A stretch of DNA of 24,046 nt from a virus: the IMG/VR virus record IMGVR_UViG_3300042691_003303, positions 1 through 24,046 of that record, one strand, 5' to 3'. Position numbers and translations under genes: made by a program. This document shows positions 1-6,812 of this stretch, piece by piece. Each line of letters opens with the position of its first letter. Position 1 is the first letter of the stretch. The notes under the pieces are model-generated. The model saw only the letters and a program-made list of their open reading frames with translations. It had not been told where the DNA came from and made no database searches.

Positions 1-2
1 AC

Positions 3-863
3 GAAGTCTTTGATGGCGTTTATGAACAACGCGCTGACGAGTGGAAAGGATTTGTAGAGCAGATCCAAGGCATTCCACGTAATTATCACGAAGAAGTAAT
101 GCTGTACGGTATGAATGCAGCTCCTGCCATGCCTGACGGAACTCCTGTCAGCTATGATCAGGGCGGTACTCTGTACATCACCCGTTTCATCTATCAAATC
201 TATGGTTTAGCATACGCTTTAACCAAAGTGTTGATGGAAGACGGCGATCACATCCGTATCGGCAGCACTTTCGCCAAGCATTTGGCTCAATCCATGATTG
301 AAACCAAAGAGACATTGTGCGCTAACTTACTCAACTTTGCATTTACCACTGGTTATACTGGCGGTGACGGCGTAACGTTGGTTAACACAGCACACCCTGT
401 AGCTAATGGCTTAACCTATAGCAACAAATTGACTACTCCTGCCGCTTTGTCGCAGACTTCTGTTGAGCAAATCCTCATTCAGATCCGTTCTGCAATCGAC
501 AACAACGGTAAGCGTATCCGTTTGAAAGCTGAACAGTTAGTTGTACCTCCAGCACTCGAGTTCCAAGCAGAAGTAATTCTGAAGTCGGTTCTCCGCTCTG
601 GTACTGCTGACAACGATCTCAACCCAATCAAGTCCACTGGTATGCTACCAAAGGGTACACATGTTGTAACCCGTTTGAGCTCCAGCAAGGCATGGTGGGT
701 ACAGACCGATGCTGAGAATGGCTTGATGTTAGTAATGCGTCGCCCCATGGAGAAATCGATGGAAGGGGATTTTGAGACTGACAGCATGCGTTATAAGGCA
801 ACTGAGCGTTATGCAACCGGCTGGCACGATGCCCGTAACATTTACGGTACTCAAGGCGTTTAA
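3..863 (+). CDS. Major capsid protein, 5' truncated
   Basis: This is the 3' part of a major capsid (HK97-fold-type) protein gene that forms the icosahedral shell. The frame is open from base 3, so the ATG at 99 is an internal methionine, and 286 residues are visible. I recognise the family from the region containing LVNTAHPVANG, the helix-rich segment after it (SVEQILIQIRSAID), the LVVPPALEFQAE stretch, and the C-terminal pattern DSMRYKATERYATGWHDARN. These are typical of capsid proteins of uncultured aquatic podovirus-like phages as I remember them. The gene ends 20 nt before a strong intrinsic terminator, as expected for the most abundant late product. An alternative is another HK97-like subunit such as a Mu gpT-type protein. 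I am confident in the capsid call but not in a subfamily. Confidence 0.85.
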   Translation, partial: EVFDGVYEQRADEWKGFVEQIQGIPRNYHEEVMLYGMNAAPAMPDGTPVSYDQGGTLYITRFIYQIYGLAYALTKVLMEDGDHIRIGSTFAKHLAQSMIETKETLCANLLNFAFTTGYTGGDGVTLVNTAHPVANGLTYSNKLTTPAALSQTSVEQILIQIRSAIDNNGKRIRLKAEQLVVPPALEFQAEVILKSVLRSGTADNDLNPIKSTGMLPKGTHVVTRLSSSKAWWVQTDAENGLMLVMRRPMEKSMEGDFETDSMRYKATERYATGWHDARNIYGTQGV

Positions 864-882
864 TCAGCACCTTAGTAGTCCT

Positions 883-910
883 AAAGCCACCCTACAAGGG
901 TGGCTTTTTT
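883..910 (+). terminator. Rho-independent terminator after the capsid gene
   Basis: An 11-bp perfect stem (AAAGCCACCCT pairing with AGGGTGGCTTT) with a 3-nt loop (ACA) is followed directly by further T residues, giving a run of six T. It lies 20 nt after the capsid stop codon and before the repeated 22-bp element, so it likely separates the capsid transcript from the fiber operon. On the minus strand only three T follow the stem, so it acts mainly on + strand transcription. Confidence 0.9.
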
Positions 911-937
911 ACTATTTGGGGCGTTTTTAAGTAATAA

Positions 938-959
938 TTTGCATAAGTAGTTATAGGAA
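938..959 (+). promoter_or_regulatory. Repeated 22-bp intergenic element, copy 1 (candidate phage promoter)
   Basis: The element reads TTTGCATAAGTAGT, then TA, then TAGGAA. It matches 20 of 22 bases with a second copy at 14921-14942, and both copies lie in the only two real intergenic gaps, each upstream of a gene block. The run TATAGGAAGA resembles the start-site end of T7-type promoters (TATAGGGAGA), so a promoter for a single-subunit phage RNA polymerase is a reasonable guess. No polymerase gene is in the window. A host sigma-70 reading is less consistent between the copies. Confidence 0.5.
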
Positions 960-1044
960 GATTAATCCCATTCTGACCGCCGTTCCTTCCCGGTGAGACG
1001 ACTCAGAGACAGCTTGGGATACCCACTGAGATAAGGAAACAATA
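960..1044 (+). promoter_or_regulatory. Structured 5' leader, possible RBS-sequestering fold
   Basis: The 85-nt gap before the ATG at 1045 can form nested helices: 965-970 with 1015-1020 (ATCCCA/TGGGAT), 972-975 with 1004-1007 (TCTG/CAGA), and 976-979 with 991-994 (ACCG/CGGT), which closes an 11-nt loop at 980-990. Six loop bases (983-988, TTCCTT) are complementary to the ribosome-binding sequence AAGGAA at 1033-1038, so a pseudoknot hiding the RBS is possible. Competing hairpins exist (994-997 with 1002-1005; 1015-1018 with 1022-1025). No known RNA family was recognised. Confidence 0.35.
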
Positions 1045-1566
1045 ATGTCTAGTACATTTACAACCCCCATTCGCATTTTCAAGCGAAACAACCCATCTAA
1101 CGACGGCACTATTGCTCCAGATAACACTGGTGCGGCCGTAGTATCCCAACAAGCCACATTTTCTGGCGTAGCTGCCGCTGGTGCAATTACAACCACCAAA
1201 ATTGGTGAGTCTAGTTCTTCTTCATTCGTAATTCCCGCTGGCTCAATTATTTCTGATGTTAAACTATATGCAACAACCGCACCTTCTGCATTAGTTGGCG
1301 GTGTTATTACCGTTGCTGTTGATGGTGTAACAATTGGAACAATTACCGCTAACACAACTGGTGGTGTGATTGATATGGCGTTTACTGCGACCACAACCGC
1401 TGCTGCGGAAGCCGCAAATGTAGGTTCTGCTGATGCAGTAGTAACTTTCACATGGGCACGCACATCGATCACTGGCACATTGGCTGGTGTTCTTTCTGTA
1501 GAGTACACAGCACGCAACGCTGACGGTTCAATTACTCCATACGGTTCTGGCTACACCAATAACTAA
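1045..1566 (+). CDS. Small beta-rich virion protein (possible head decoration or fiber protein)
   Basis: This 173-residue protein is dominated by Ala, Thr, Val, Gly and Ser, with almost no charged clusters and no cysteine, which is typical of beta-sandwich virion surface proteins. It is the first gene after the capsid gene, terminator and structured leader, the place where many phages encode head decoration or head fiber proteins. The start is supported by AAGGAA 6 nt upstream of the ATG. An N-terminal stretch of about 20 residues (FTTPIRIFKRNN) could be an anchoring arm. The C-terminus has a polar Gly/Tyr/Asn tail (PYGSGYTNN). I do not recognise a named family, and the decoration role is inferred only from position and composition. 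Confidence 0.75.
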   Translation: MSSTFTTPIRIFKRNNPSNDGTIAPDNTGAAVVSQQATFSGVAAAGAITTTKIGESSSSSFVIPAGSIISDVKLYATTAPSALVGGVITVAVDGVTIGTITANTTGGVIDMAFTATTTAAAEAANVGSADAVVTFTWARTSITGTLAGVLSVEYTARNADGSITPYGSGYTNN

Positions 1567-1579
1567 TTAGGAGCCAATC

Positions 1580-1882
1580 ATGCGTCAAGTAACCGTGACG
1601 GCTGATGCAACTGGAGTAACTACTCCAGTTGTACTCGACCAATACATTGCACCATTCCAAGTAACATATTCAAAAACTGGATCTGGCACTGTTCAAGCAA
1701 CAGCAACAGATCCATATCCCGTAGAAAACGGTAATTTTGTTTCTGCTACTTATACTTGGATTACTGCACCCACAGCAGCACCAAACACAGCAACATTTTT
1801 AGCACAACCATATCGTGCTATTCGTTTATCTGGTGCAGCCGAAGGTGACACACTTACTGTAATTCAATCTGGAGTTAAGTAA
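1580..1882 (+). CDS. Small beta-rich virion-type protein, function unknown
   Basis: A 100-residue, Thr/Val/Ala-rich protein with the N-terminal pattern RQVTVTADATGVTTPVVLDQY. I associate this pattern with short conserved proteins encoded just after the capsid block in uncultured aquatic phages. A good RBS (TTAGGAGCC) lies upstream. The stop codon overlaps the next start (TAATG at 1880), so the next gene is probably translationally coupled. Codons near the 5' end contain a perfect inverted repeat (1609-1630). A minor capsid or connector-associated role is possible. No catalytic motif or membrane segment is visible. Confidence 0.75.
   Translation: MRQVTVTADATGVTTPVVLDQYIAPFQVTYSKTGSGTVQATATDPYPVENGNFVSATYTWITAPTAAPNTATFLAQPYRAIRLSGAAEGDTLTVIQSGVK
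1609..1630 (+). repeat. Perfect inverted repeat inside a coding region
   Basis: AACTGGAGTA, then AC, then TACTCCAGTT, a 10-bp perfect inverted repeat with a 2-nt centre, starting 29 nt after the start codon of the gene at 1580. As RNA it could form a hairpin with about 8 bp and a 6-nt loop. No T-run follows, so it is not a terminator. Confidence 0.7.
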
Positions 1883-2229
1883 TGCCCGTATACCTCGACA
1901 CTCGGGGTAATAGTGTCCTATCTGTGGCGATCTGTGATCGTTGCAATAGGAAGTTTGCGTACACCGAACTCATGCCCGATCCCAATTTCCCTGGGATGCG
2001 GGTGTGTGCGGCAGACAAAGATAATTTTGATCCATGGAGATTACCAGCGCGTCAAACAGAAAACATTGCGTTACGGTTTCCTCGCCCTGACCAAAGCGTT
2101 GCAATTGGCCCTGTTGGCGGTCAGCAATTGGTTACACAGGGCAACCCAAATCAAACCACGCAATATGACAGTTTCTTTATTGACGGTGATCCACCCGTTC
2201 ACGGCACGTCTGGCGATATAAAAACATAA
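1882..2229 (+). CDS. Small protein with a zinc-knuckle-like motif, function unknown
   Basis: 115 residues. The N-terminal half has C18-x2-C21, C42 and D45, that is CDRC followed 20 residues later by CAAD. This could bind one metal ion as a zinc-ribbon-like fold with Asp as fourth ligand, or may be a degraded CxxC pair. The segment DPWRLPARQTENIALRFPRP is Pro/Arg-rich and looks like an extended arm. The C-terminal third is polar and Gly/Gln-rich. The start overlaps the upstream stop codon (TAATG). It sits between small virion genes and the collagen-like fiber gene, so a minor structural or assembly role is likely but not shown. Confidence 0.75.
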   Translation: MPVYLDTRGNSVLSVAICDRCNRKFAYTELMPDPNFPGMRVCAADKDNFDPWRLPARQTENIALRFPRPDQSVAIGPVGGQQLVTQGNPNQTTQYDSFFIDGDPPVHGTSGDIKT

Positions 2230-2238
2230 AGAGAAAAC

Positions 2239-3828
2239 ATGGCAGACCGTTCAATAACACAACTACAAGTAGCTGGGCCGTTAACAGGTAACGAGGTTAC
2301 TGTTGTTGTCCAAAACGGAATTACCAAGCAAACTCAGCTACAAGATATTTCTAATCTTGGTGGCCCTACTGGACCGACGGGACCGCAAGGTAACGCTGGC
2401 CCTACTGGACCAACTGGTGCGACTGGTGCGACTGGTGCTGCATCGAATGTAACTGGCCCTACTGGCCCTACTGGCCCTGTTGGTGCTACAGGCCCCACAG
2501 GGGCTGCATCGAATGTAACTGGTCCCACTGGGCCAACAGGACCGACAGGTGACACTGGACCGACAGGAGCAGCATCCAATGTAACAGGACCCACTGGATC
2601 AACTGGTGCTACTGGGCCACAAGGTCCGCAAGGAATACAAGGCCCCACTGGACCGATTGGGCCTCAAGGTGCTACTGGCGACACAGGACCGACAGGTGCC
2701 GCATCTAATGTGACGGGACCGCAAGGCCCTACCGGACCACAGGGTATACAAGGACCAACTGGATCTCAAGGCATTCAAGGTGCCACTGGCGATACTGGAC
2801 CGCAGGGACCGACAGGACCACAAGGAATACAGGGTCCTACTGGCCCGACAGGTGATACTGGACCGCAAGGTATACAAGGCGTAACTGGCCCAACTGGACC
2901 GCAAGGTCAAACCACTGGTTTAACATTATTCCTTGACGGCGCTACGGCAACTGGACCGCAGGCATACAATTTGTTAGTTGTGCCAAACACTGGTGCACAA
3001 ACAACGCTGTCATTAGCAACAAGTACAGCCACCCCACTTTTACTTGGTTCGTTTGTAACTGCTGCTGGTGTGCCTAACAACACATCTTTCATAGGTGGTT
3101 TGTGGGAACTGTATGCGTGGATAAGTCATGCTGGTGGTGGTGCAACATTTAGATTTTGGTCTGAGGTTCAAGAAGTTGCATCGGACGGCGTTACTGTATT
3201 GCAAACACTTGCAAGCGGAAATTACGCATCAGGAACTCTTGTTTCAACATCAACTAACACGTTGTATGAATATGATCTATATGTTCCCACAGCTACATTA
3301 GCATCAACAAGCAGTCGCATACTAGTTAATTTATATGTTCAAGGACAAACAGGTAGCACAACCGCATCCTTGAACATGCGCAACAACACGCAGTCGCACA
3401 TTGTTACAACGATTGCGTTTAACGTTGTCGGACCAACCGGACCACAAGGTCCAACGGGTGACACTGGACCGCAAGGACCGACAGGACCGCAAGGCATTCA
3501 AGGTGCAACTGGCCCAACTGGCGATACTGGACCGCAGGGATTAGTCGGCCCCACTGGCCCAACTGGAGACACAGGACCACAAGGTCCTACTGGTCCGACA
3601 GGCTGGACGGGACCGATTGGCCCAACTGGTGACACTGGCCCAACTGGACCAACCACATACCCAGGTGCTGGCGTGGCAGTATCAACTGGTACAGCATGGG
3701 GAACATCATTAGTAGCAGCAAGTGCAAACACCGCAAGCGCGCTGGTACAGCGCGATACTAACGGTAACTTTAGTGCTGGTACAATAACCGCAACAGCGTA
3801 TAATGGAGTGAGTGGCGGAGTATTTTAA
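2239..3828 (+). CDS. Collagen-like fiber protein with two Gly-X-Y domains
   Basis: 529 residues. Residues 1-40 form a short N-terminal domain ([20 protein letters not shown]), a type common at the virion-attachment end of phage fibers. Residues 41-223 are collagen-like Gly-X-Y repeats, mostly GPT and GPQ. Residues 226-396 form a globular beta-rich domain. Residues 397-471 are a second Gly-X-Y run, and 472-529 form a Thr/Ala-rich tail ending in GGVF. Collagen-like phage proteins form homotrimeric rods, so this is probably a head or tail fiber. In the first run the triplets are interrupted four times by GAASNVTG, at residues 66, 88, 110 and 153. The next gene, 14 nt downstream, is a glycosyltransferase. 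GPT triplets are O-glycosylated in the Bacillus spore protein BclA, so this rod may be its substrate (inference). Confidence 0.85.
   Translation: MADRSITQLQVAGPLTGNEVTVVVQNGITKQTQLQDISNLGGPTGPTGPQGNAGPTGPTGATGATGAASNVTGPTGPTGPVGATGPTGAASNVTGPTGPTGPTGDTGPTGAASNVTGPTGSTGATGPQGPQGIQGPTGPIGPQGATGDTGPTGAASNVTGPQGPTGPQGIQGPTGSQGIQGATGDTGPQGPTGPQGIQGPTGPTGDTGPQGIQGVTGPTGPQGQTTGLTLFLDGATATGPQAYNLLVVPNTGAQTTLSLATSTATPLLLGSFVTAAGVPNNTSFIGGLWELYAWISHAGGGATFRFWSEVQEVASDGVTVLQTLASGNYASGTLVSTSTNTLYEYDLYVPTATLASTSSRILVNLYVQGQTGSTTASLNMRNNTQSHIVTTIAFNVVGPTGPQGPTGDTGPQGPTGPQGIQGATGPTGDTGPQGLVGPTGPTGDTGPQGPTGPTGWTGPIGPTGDTGPTGPTTYPGAGVAVSTGTAWGTSLVAASANTASALVQRDTNGNFSAGTITATAYNGVSGGVF
2359..2907 (+). repeat. 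Collagen-like coding repeat tract 1
   Basis: About 61 tandem Gly-X-Y triplets in the 9-nt pattern GGN-CCN-ACN, with alternating codon choices (ccc, cct, cca, ccg). Four in-frame GAASNVTG interruptions lie at residues 66, 88, 110 and 153, that is 22, 22 and 43 residues apart, which suggests that the tract grew by duplicating a unit of about 66 nt. Confidence 0.9.
3427..3651 (+). repeat. Collagen-like coding repeat tract 2
   Basis: A second run of 25 Gly-X-Y triplets (residues 397-471), again rich in GPT, GPQ and GDT, without the GAASNVTG interruptions seen in tract 1. It separates the central globular domain from the C-terminal tail. Confidence 0.9.
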
Positions 3829-3841
3829 CTAGGAGCAGTCT

Positions 3842-4885
3842 ATGAAAATCGCTGTATATGCGATTAGCAAAAACGAAGAACAGTTTGTAAAGACATTCTG
3901 TGAATCGAGTAAACTAGCAGATTACATTATGATCGCCGATACGGGATCAACCGACGGAACAGTCGAGGAGGCTAAAAAGTATGGGGCTGTTGTTCATAGC
4001 ATTTGCATTTCTCCTTGGCGCTTCGATCATGCTAGGAATGCCGCTTTGGCATTACTCCCCGCTGATATTGATGTCTGCGTATCGTTAGATTTAGACGAGC
4101 AATTAGAACCTGGTTGGCGTGATGAAATAGAAAGACTCTGGACACCAGAGACAACACGACTTAGTTATAAGTTTGATTGGGGACACGGTAAAGTATTTTA
4201 TAGTACAAAAATACATAACCGCAAAGGATACCACTGGCATCATCCGTGCCATGAGTACATTAGGCCTGATCATCGAACCAAAGAGGTGTATGCGTATAGC
4301 GAGATGTTAATGATTACGCATCACCCAGACGAGACAAAATCTCGTGGGCAATATTTAGATTTGCTTGAGATGTCTGTTAAAGAAGATCCAAGTTGCCCTC
4401 GTAATGCGTTTTATTATGCTAGGGAGTTAACATACTACCAGCGTTGGCAAGAAGCAATTGTTGCACTGCAAAAGTATTTAGATATGCCCGAGGCAACCTG
4501 GAACAACGAGAGATCGTATGCGTTAAGATTGATTGGTAACTGCTACGATAACTTAGGACAAGATGGCATGTCGTGGTATCGTAGGGCAGTAGCAGAAGAC
4601 GCTGGTGTGCGTGAAACATGGTGTGAATTAGCACAGGCATGTTATAGAAAAGGATTATGGGAGGAGTGTTACGGCGCGGCATGTAACGCCCTCAAGCTGA
4701 CAGAGTGTACTTTTACGTATACAATTGATGCAAACAATTGGAAAGCAAGGCCGCACGACTTAGCGGCGATTGCAGCGTACCGATTAGGATTTAAAGAAGA
4801 AGCAATTAAGCATGGCACGAACGCCCTAGAATTTGAACCCAATAACGAGCGATTACTAAAAAACCTCGAGTATTATAAGGAATAA
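3842..4885 (+). CDS. GT2-like glycosyltransferase with C-terminal TPR-like repeats
   Basis: 347 residues. The N-terminal domain (about 1-150) has hallmarks of a GT-A glycosyltransferase of family 2: AISKNEEQF near the start, nucleotide-binding DTGSTDGT at 33-40, and a metal-binding DxD (LDLDE, D83 and D85). HHPCHEYI at 133-140 contains the conserved His-Glu seen in this subgroup. Residues about 185-345 are helical pairs resembling tetratricopeptide repeats (for example NAFYYARELTYYQRWQEAI), a scaffold that often binds the acceptor protein. The enzyme should transfer a sugar from a nucleotide-sugar in the host cytoplasm. The start is preceded by AGGAG. It follows the collagen-like fiber gene by 14 nt, making that GPT-rich rod the most attractive acceptor. 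A host surface glycan is the alternative. Confidence 0.85.
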   Translation: MKIAVYAISKNEEQFVKTFCESSKLADYIMIADTGSTDGTVEEAKKYGAVVHSICISPWRFDHARNAALALLPADIDVCVSLDLDEQLEPGWRDEIERLWTPETTRLSYKFDWGHGKVFYSTKIHNRKGYHWHHPCHEYIRPDHRTKEVYAYSEMLMITHHPDETKSRGQYLDLLEMSVKEDPSCPRNAFYYARELTYYQRWQEAIVALQKYLDMPEATWNNERSYALRLIGNCYDNLGQDGMSWYRRAVAEDAGVRETWCELAQACYRKGLWEECYGAACNALKLTECTFTYTIDANNWKARPHDLAAIAAYRLGFKEEAIKHGTNALEFEPNNERLLKNLEYYKE

Positions 4886-4887
4886 AT

Positions 4888-5253
4888 ATGGCACAAGCGG
4901 GATTTACACCGATTAGTTTATACTACAGCACTACACCAAGTGCTGCGCCGACTGCTGGCAATTTGGTTAATGGCGAGTTAGCAATTAATATTACCGATGG
5001 TAAATTATTTTACAAAGATAATTTGGGTGTTGTACAATCATTTTCTAGTACAACTGCAACAAATTTAGCTGGGGGTGCTGCTAGTCAAATTCCATACCAA
5101 ACGGGTGCAGGAACAACTGCGTTTATTCCAAATGGCACGGCAGGACAAATTTTAACAAGCAATGGAACTTCTGCACCTAGTTGGCAAGCAGCACCGGCAA
5201 CTGGAGTAACAAAAGCCCAAGCAATTGCTTATTCAATGACATTAGGATTCTAA
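4888..5253 (+). CDS. Small fiber-like virion protein
   Basis: 121 residues. The N-terminal half (FTPISLYYSTTPSAAP...NGELAINITDGKLFYKD) is a short module that I recognise from many phage fiber N-termini, where it precedes the receptor-binding part. The second half has GGAASQIPYQTGAGTTAF and NGTAGQILTSNGTSAPSW, low-complexity beta-strand repeats typical of trimeric fiber shafts. The protein is much shorter than usual fibers, so it may be an adaptor or a fiber remnant whose receptor-binding part is now supplied by other proteins. The ATG lies 2 nt after the glycosyltransferase stop, with AAGGA embedded in the end of that gene. Confidence 0.75.
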   Translation: MAQAGFTPISLYYSTTPSAAPTAGNLVNGELAINITDGKLFYKDNLGVVQSFSSTTATNLAGGAASQIPYQTGAGTTAFIPNGTAGQILTSNGTSAPSWQAAPATGVTKAQAIAYSMTLGF

Positions 5254-5262
5254 GGATAAAAC

Positions 5263-5667
5263 ATGGCAAATCCCAATATAGCAGCACTAACAACGATTAA
5301 AGGTAATACGGCATATGTCGTTCCGTCTACCACAAACGCAACAACTAGCTGGACATTTGATGGAGCAACATCACTAACTGGACTAACTCCAGCGGCTGGA
5401 ACTGTAAACAAAATTACGGGCTTGATCGTATCTAATACGACTGCTTCCGCTGCTTCAGCAACAGTTGGCGTAGGCAACAGCGCTACATTCGGTTCTGCTA
5501 CAGTGATCGGTTACTTGGCTTATCAGATCTCTGTGCCAGCAAACGCATCTTTGATCGTGGTAGATAAGACTACCGACCTTTACATTACGGAGAACCAATC
5601 TGTTGGTGTGACATCAGGCACGGCATCCGCCTTGACCTACACAGCAATTTTTGAAGCGATAACCTAA
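5263..5667 (+). CDS. Small beta-rich virion-type protein, function unknown
   Basis: 134 residues rich in Thr, Ala and Val, beginning with NPNIAALTTIKGNTAYVV. The composition is that of a beta-sandwich virion protein (TVGVGNSATFG, YQISVPANASLIVVDKTTDLYI), and I recall similar proteins next to fiber genes in uncultured phages. The RBS AAGGAT lies 7 nt upstream. The gene ends 1 nt before the first RCC1-repeat gene, so the two are likely co-translated. A fiber-tip, baseplate or adhesion role is possible but nothing in the sequence decides it. Confidence 0.75.
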   Translation: MANPNIAALTTIKGNTAYVVPSTTNATTSWTFDGATSLTGLTPAAGTVNKITGLIVSNTTASAASATVGVGNSATFGSATVIGYLAYQISVPANASLIVVDKTTDLYITENQSVGVTSGTASALTYTAIFEAIT

Positions 5668-5668
5668 G

Positions 5669-6811
5669 ATGTCCCTGCGTTACACAGGAGCTTGGTTACA
5701 GGACGGAGCGTTTAATCCGCTTGTTGCCCCACCGCCGCCTACTGTTACTTATTATTTAAACAGTTGGGGAGTTAATTCTAGCGGTCAGCTAGGTTTAGGA
5801 AACACAACAGACTATTCATCTCCCAAACAAGTTGGTGCATTAACGGACTGGTTGGAAATTGCTGGGGGTTATGCACACGGATTAGCAGTTAAAACTAATG
5901 GTACTTTGTGGTCTTGGGGAAGTGGAAGTAATGGTCGATTGGGTTTAGGAAATACTACAAGTTACTCTTCACCAAAGCAGATTGGTGCTCTTACAACCTG
6001 GAGAACAGTGTTTTGCGATGGCTTTTCAAGTTTTGCAATAAAAACAGACGGTACTTTATGGGCTTGGGGGTCTAATCCATTTGGTGCATTAGGATTAGGC
6101 AACACAACAGACTATTCCTCTCCAAAACAGGTTGGAACATTAACAAACTGGGCGAGCGGGGCGGGCGGAAATAGAGCAATATACGCTGTCAAAACTGACG
6201 GCACACTTTGGGCTTGGGGGCAACCAGCTGGCGTTGGCGCTCTTGGTTTAAACAATAATACATATTATTCATCGCCTGTCCAAGTTGGCTCTCTAACTAA
6301 TTGGTCTTCTGTATCAGGAATGCTTTATGCTGCTGTAGCTGTTAAAACAAACGGCACATTATGGTCATGGGGGTTTAACGCAGAAGGTCAATTGGGCATT
6401 GGTAACACAACTAATTATTCCTCACCTAAACAAATTGGTTCTTTAACAACATGGTCTAAAGTTGGATCTGGCAATCGTTTTGCAATTGCTATAACTAATA
6501 GTGGAACAATTTGGTCTTGGGGTCAAAACAACAATGGTCAACTAGGTCTTGGCGACACAACAAACAGATCTTCACCTAATCAAATTGGTTCACTAACAAA
6601 TTGGTCAAATGTTTCAGGCGGCAGTGCTTTTGCTTTGTCCATTAAAACAAACGGCACACTTTGGTCTTGGGGTCAAAATAACGATGGTCAATTAGGTCTA
6701 GGAAACATAACATACTACTCCTCCCCTAAACAAATTGGTGCTTCAACAGGTTGGGTAAAGATAAATGCTGGTGGAGTTGGTAGCACTCGTTCTTTTGGAT
6801 TAGTTATTTAA
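5669..6811 (+). CDS. RCC1-repeat beta-propeller protein A1
   Basis: 380 residues. A short N-terminal segment (1-27, with RYTGAW and the linker PLVAPPPPTV) precedes seven RCC1-type repeats of about 50 residues. Each has G-x-LGLGNTT, SSPKQxGxLTxW and KTDGTLWSWG. Seven repeats match the seven-bladed RCC1 propeller. The last repeat stops at SFGLVI without KTDGTLW, and the first starts at LNSWG, as expected if N- and C-terminal strands close one blade together. The segments after each LTxW differ strongly between repeats and probably form binding loops. The location among fiber genes suggests an exposed virion or receptor-binding protein. There is no clear independent RBS and the ATG is 1 nt after the upstream stop. 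It pairs with the next gene and is most like the protein at 9761. Confidence 0.85.
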   Translation: MSLRYTGAWLQDGAFNPLVAPPPPTVTYYLNSWGVNSSGQLGLGNTTDYSSPKQVGALTDWLEIAGGYAHGLAVKTNGTLWSWGSGSNGRLGLGNTTSYSSPKQIGALTTWRTVFCDGFSSFAIKTDGTLWAWGSNPFGALGLGNTTDYSSPKQVGTLTNWASGAGGNRAIYAVKTDGTLWAWGQPAGVGALGLNNNTYYSSPVQVGSLTNWSSVSGMLYAAVAVKTNGTLWSWGFNAEGQLGIGNTTNYSSPKQIGSLTTWSKVGSGNRFAIAITNSGTIWSWGQNNNGQLGLGDTTNRSSPNQIGSLTNWSNVSGGSAFALSIKTNGTLWSWGQNNDGQLGLGNITYYSSPKQIGASTGWVKINAGGVGSTRSFGLVI

Positions 6812-6812
6812 T

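Noticed and set aside
99-863. ATG at 99 as the start of the capsid gene
   Set aside because: The same frame is open back to base 3 and reads as capsid-like sequence, so the gene begins outside the window.
960-1044. Hammerhead-type ribozyme or other known RNA class in the leader
   Set aside because: CTGAGAT is not the CTGANGA core and the GAAA is not in the right arrangement; no known class fits.
2334-3731. Minus-strand Pro/Val-rich and Ser/Arg-rich open frames opposite the collagen gene
   Set aside because: They are mirror images of the Gly-Pro-Thr codon repeats; no RBS or independent evidence.
3738-3754. GC-rich hairpin CGCGCTG-GTA-CAGCGCG in the end of the fiber gene
   Set aside because: The codons for SALVQRD explain it, there is no T-run and no reason to expect a terminator inside the gene.
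1607-5210. Shared 14-mer GCAACTGGAGTAAC at 1607-1620 and 5197-5210
   Set aside because: In a 24-kb window about one such match is expected by chance.
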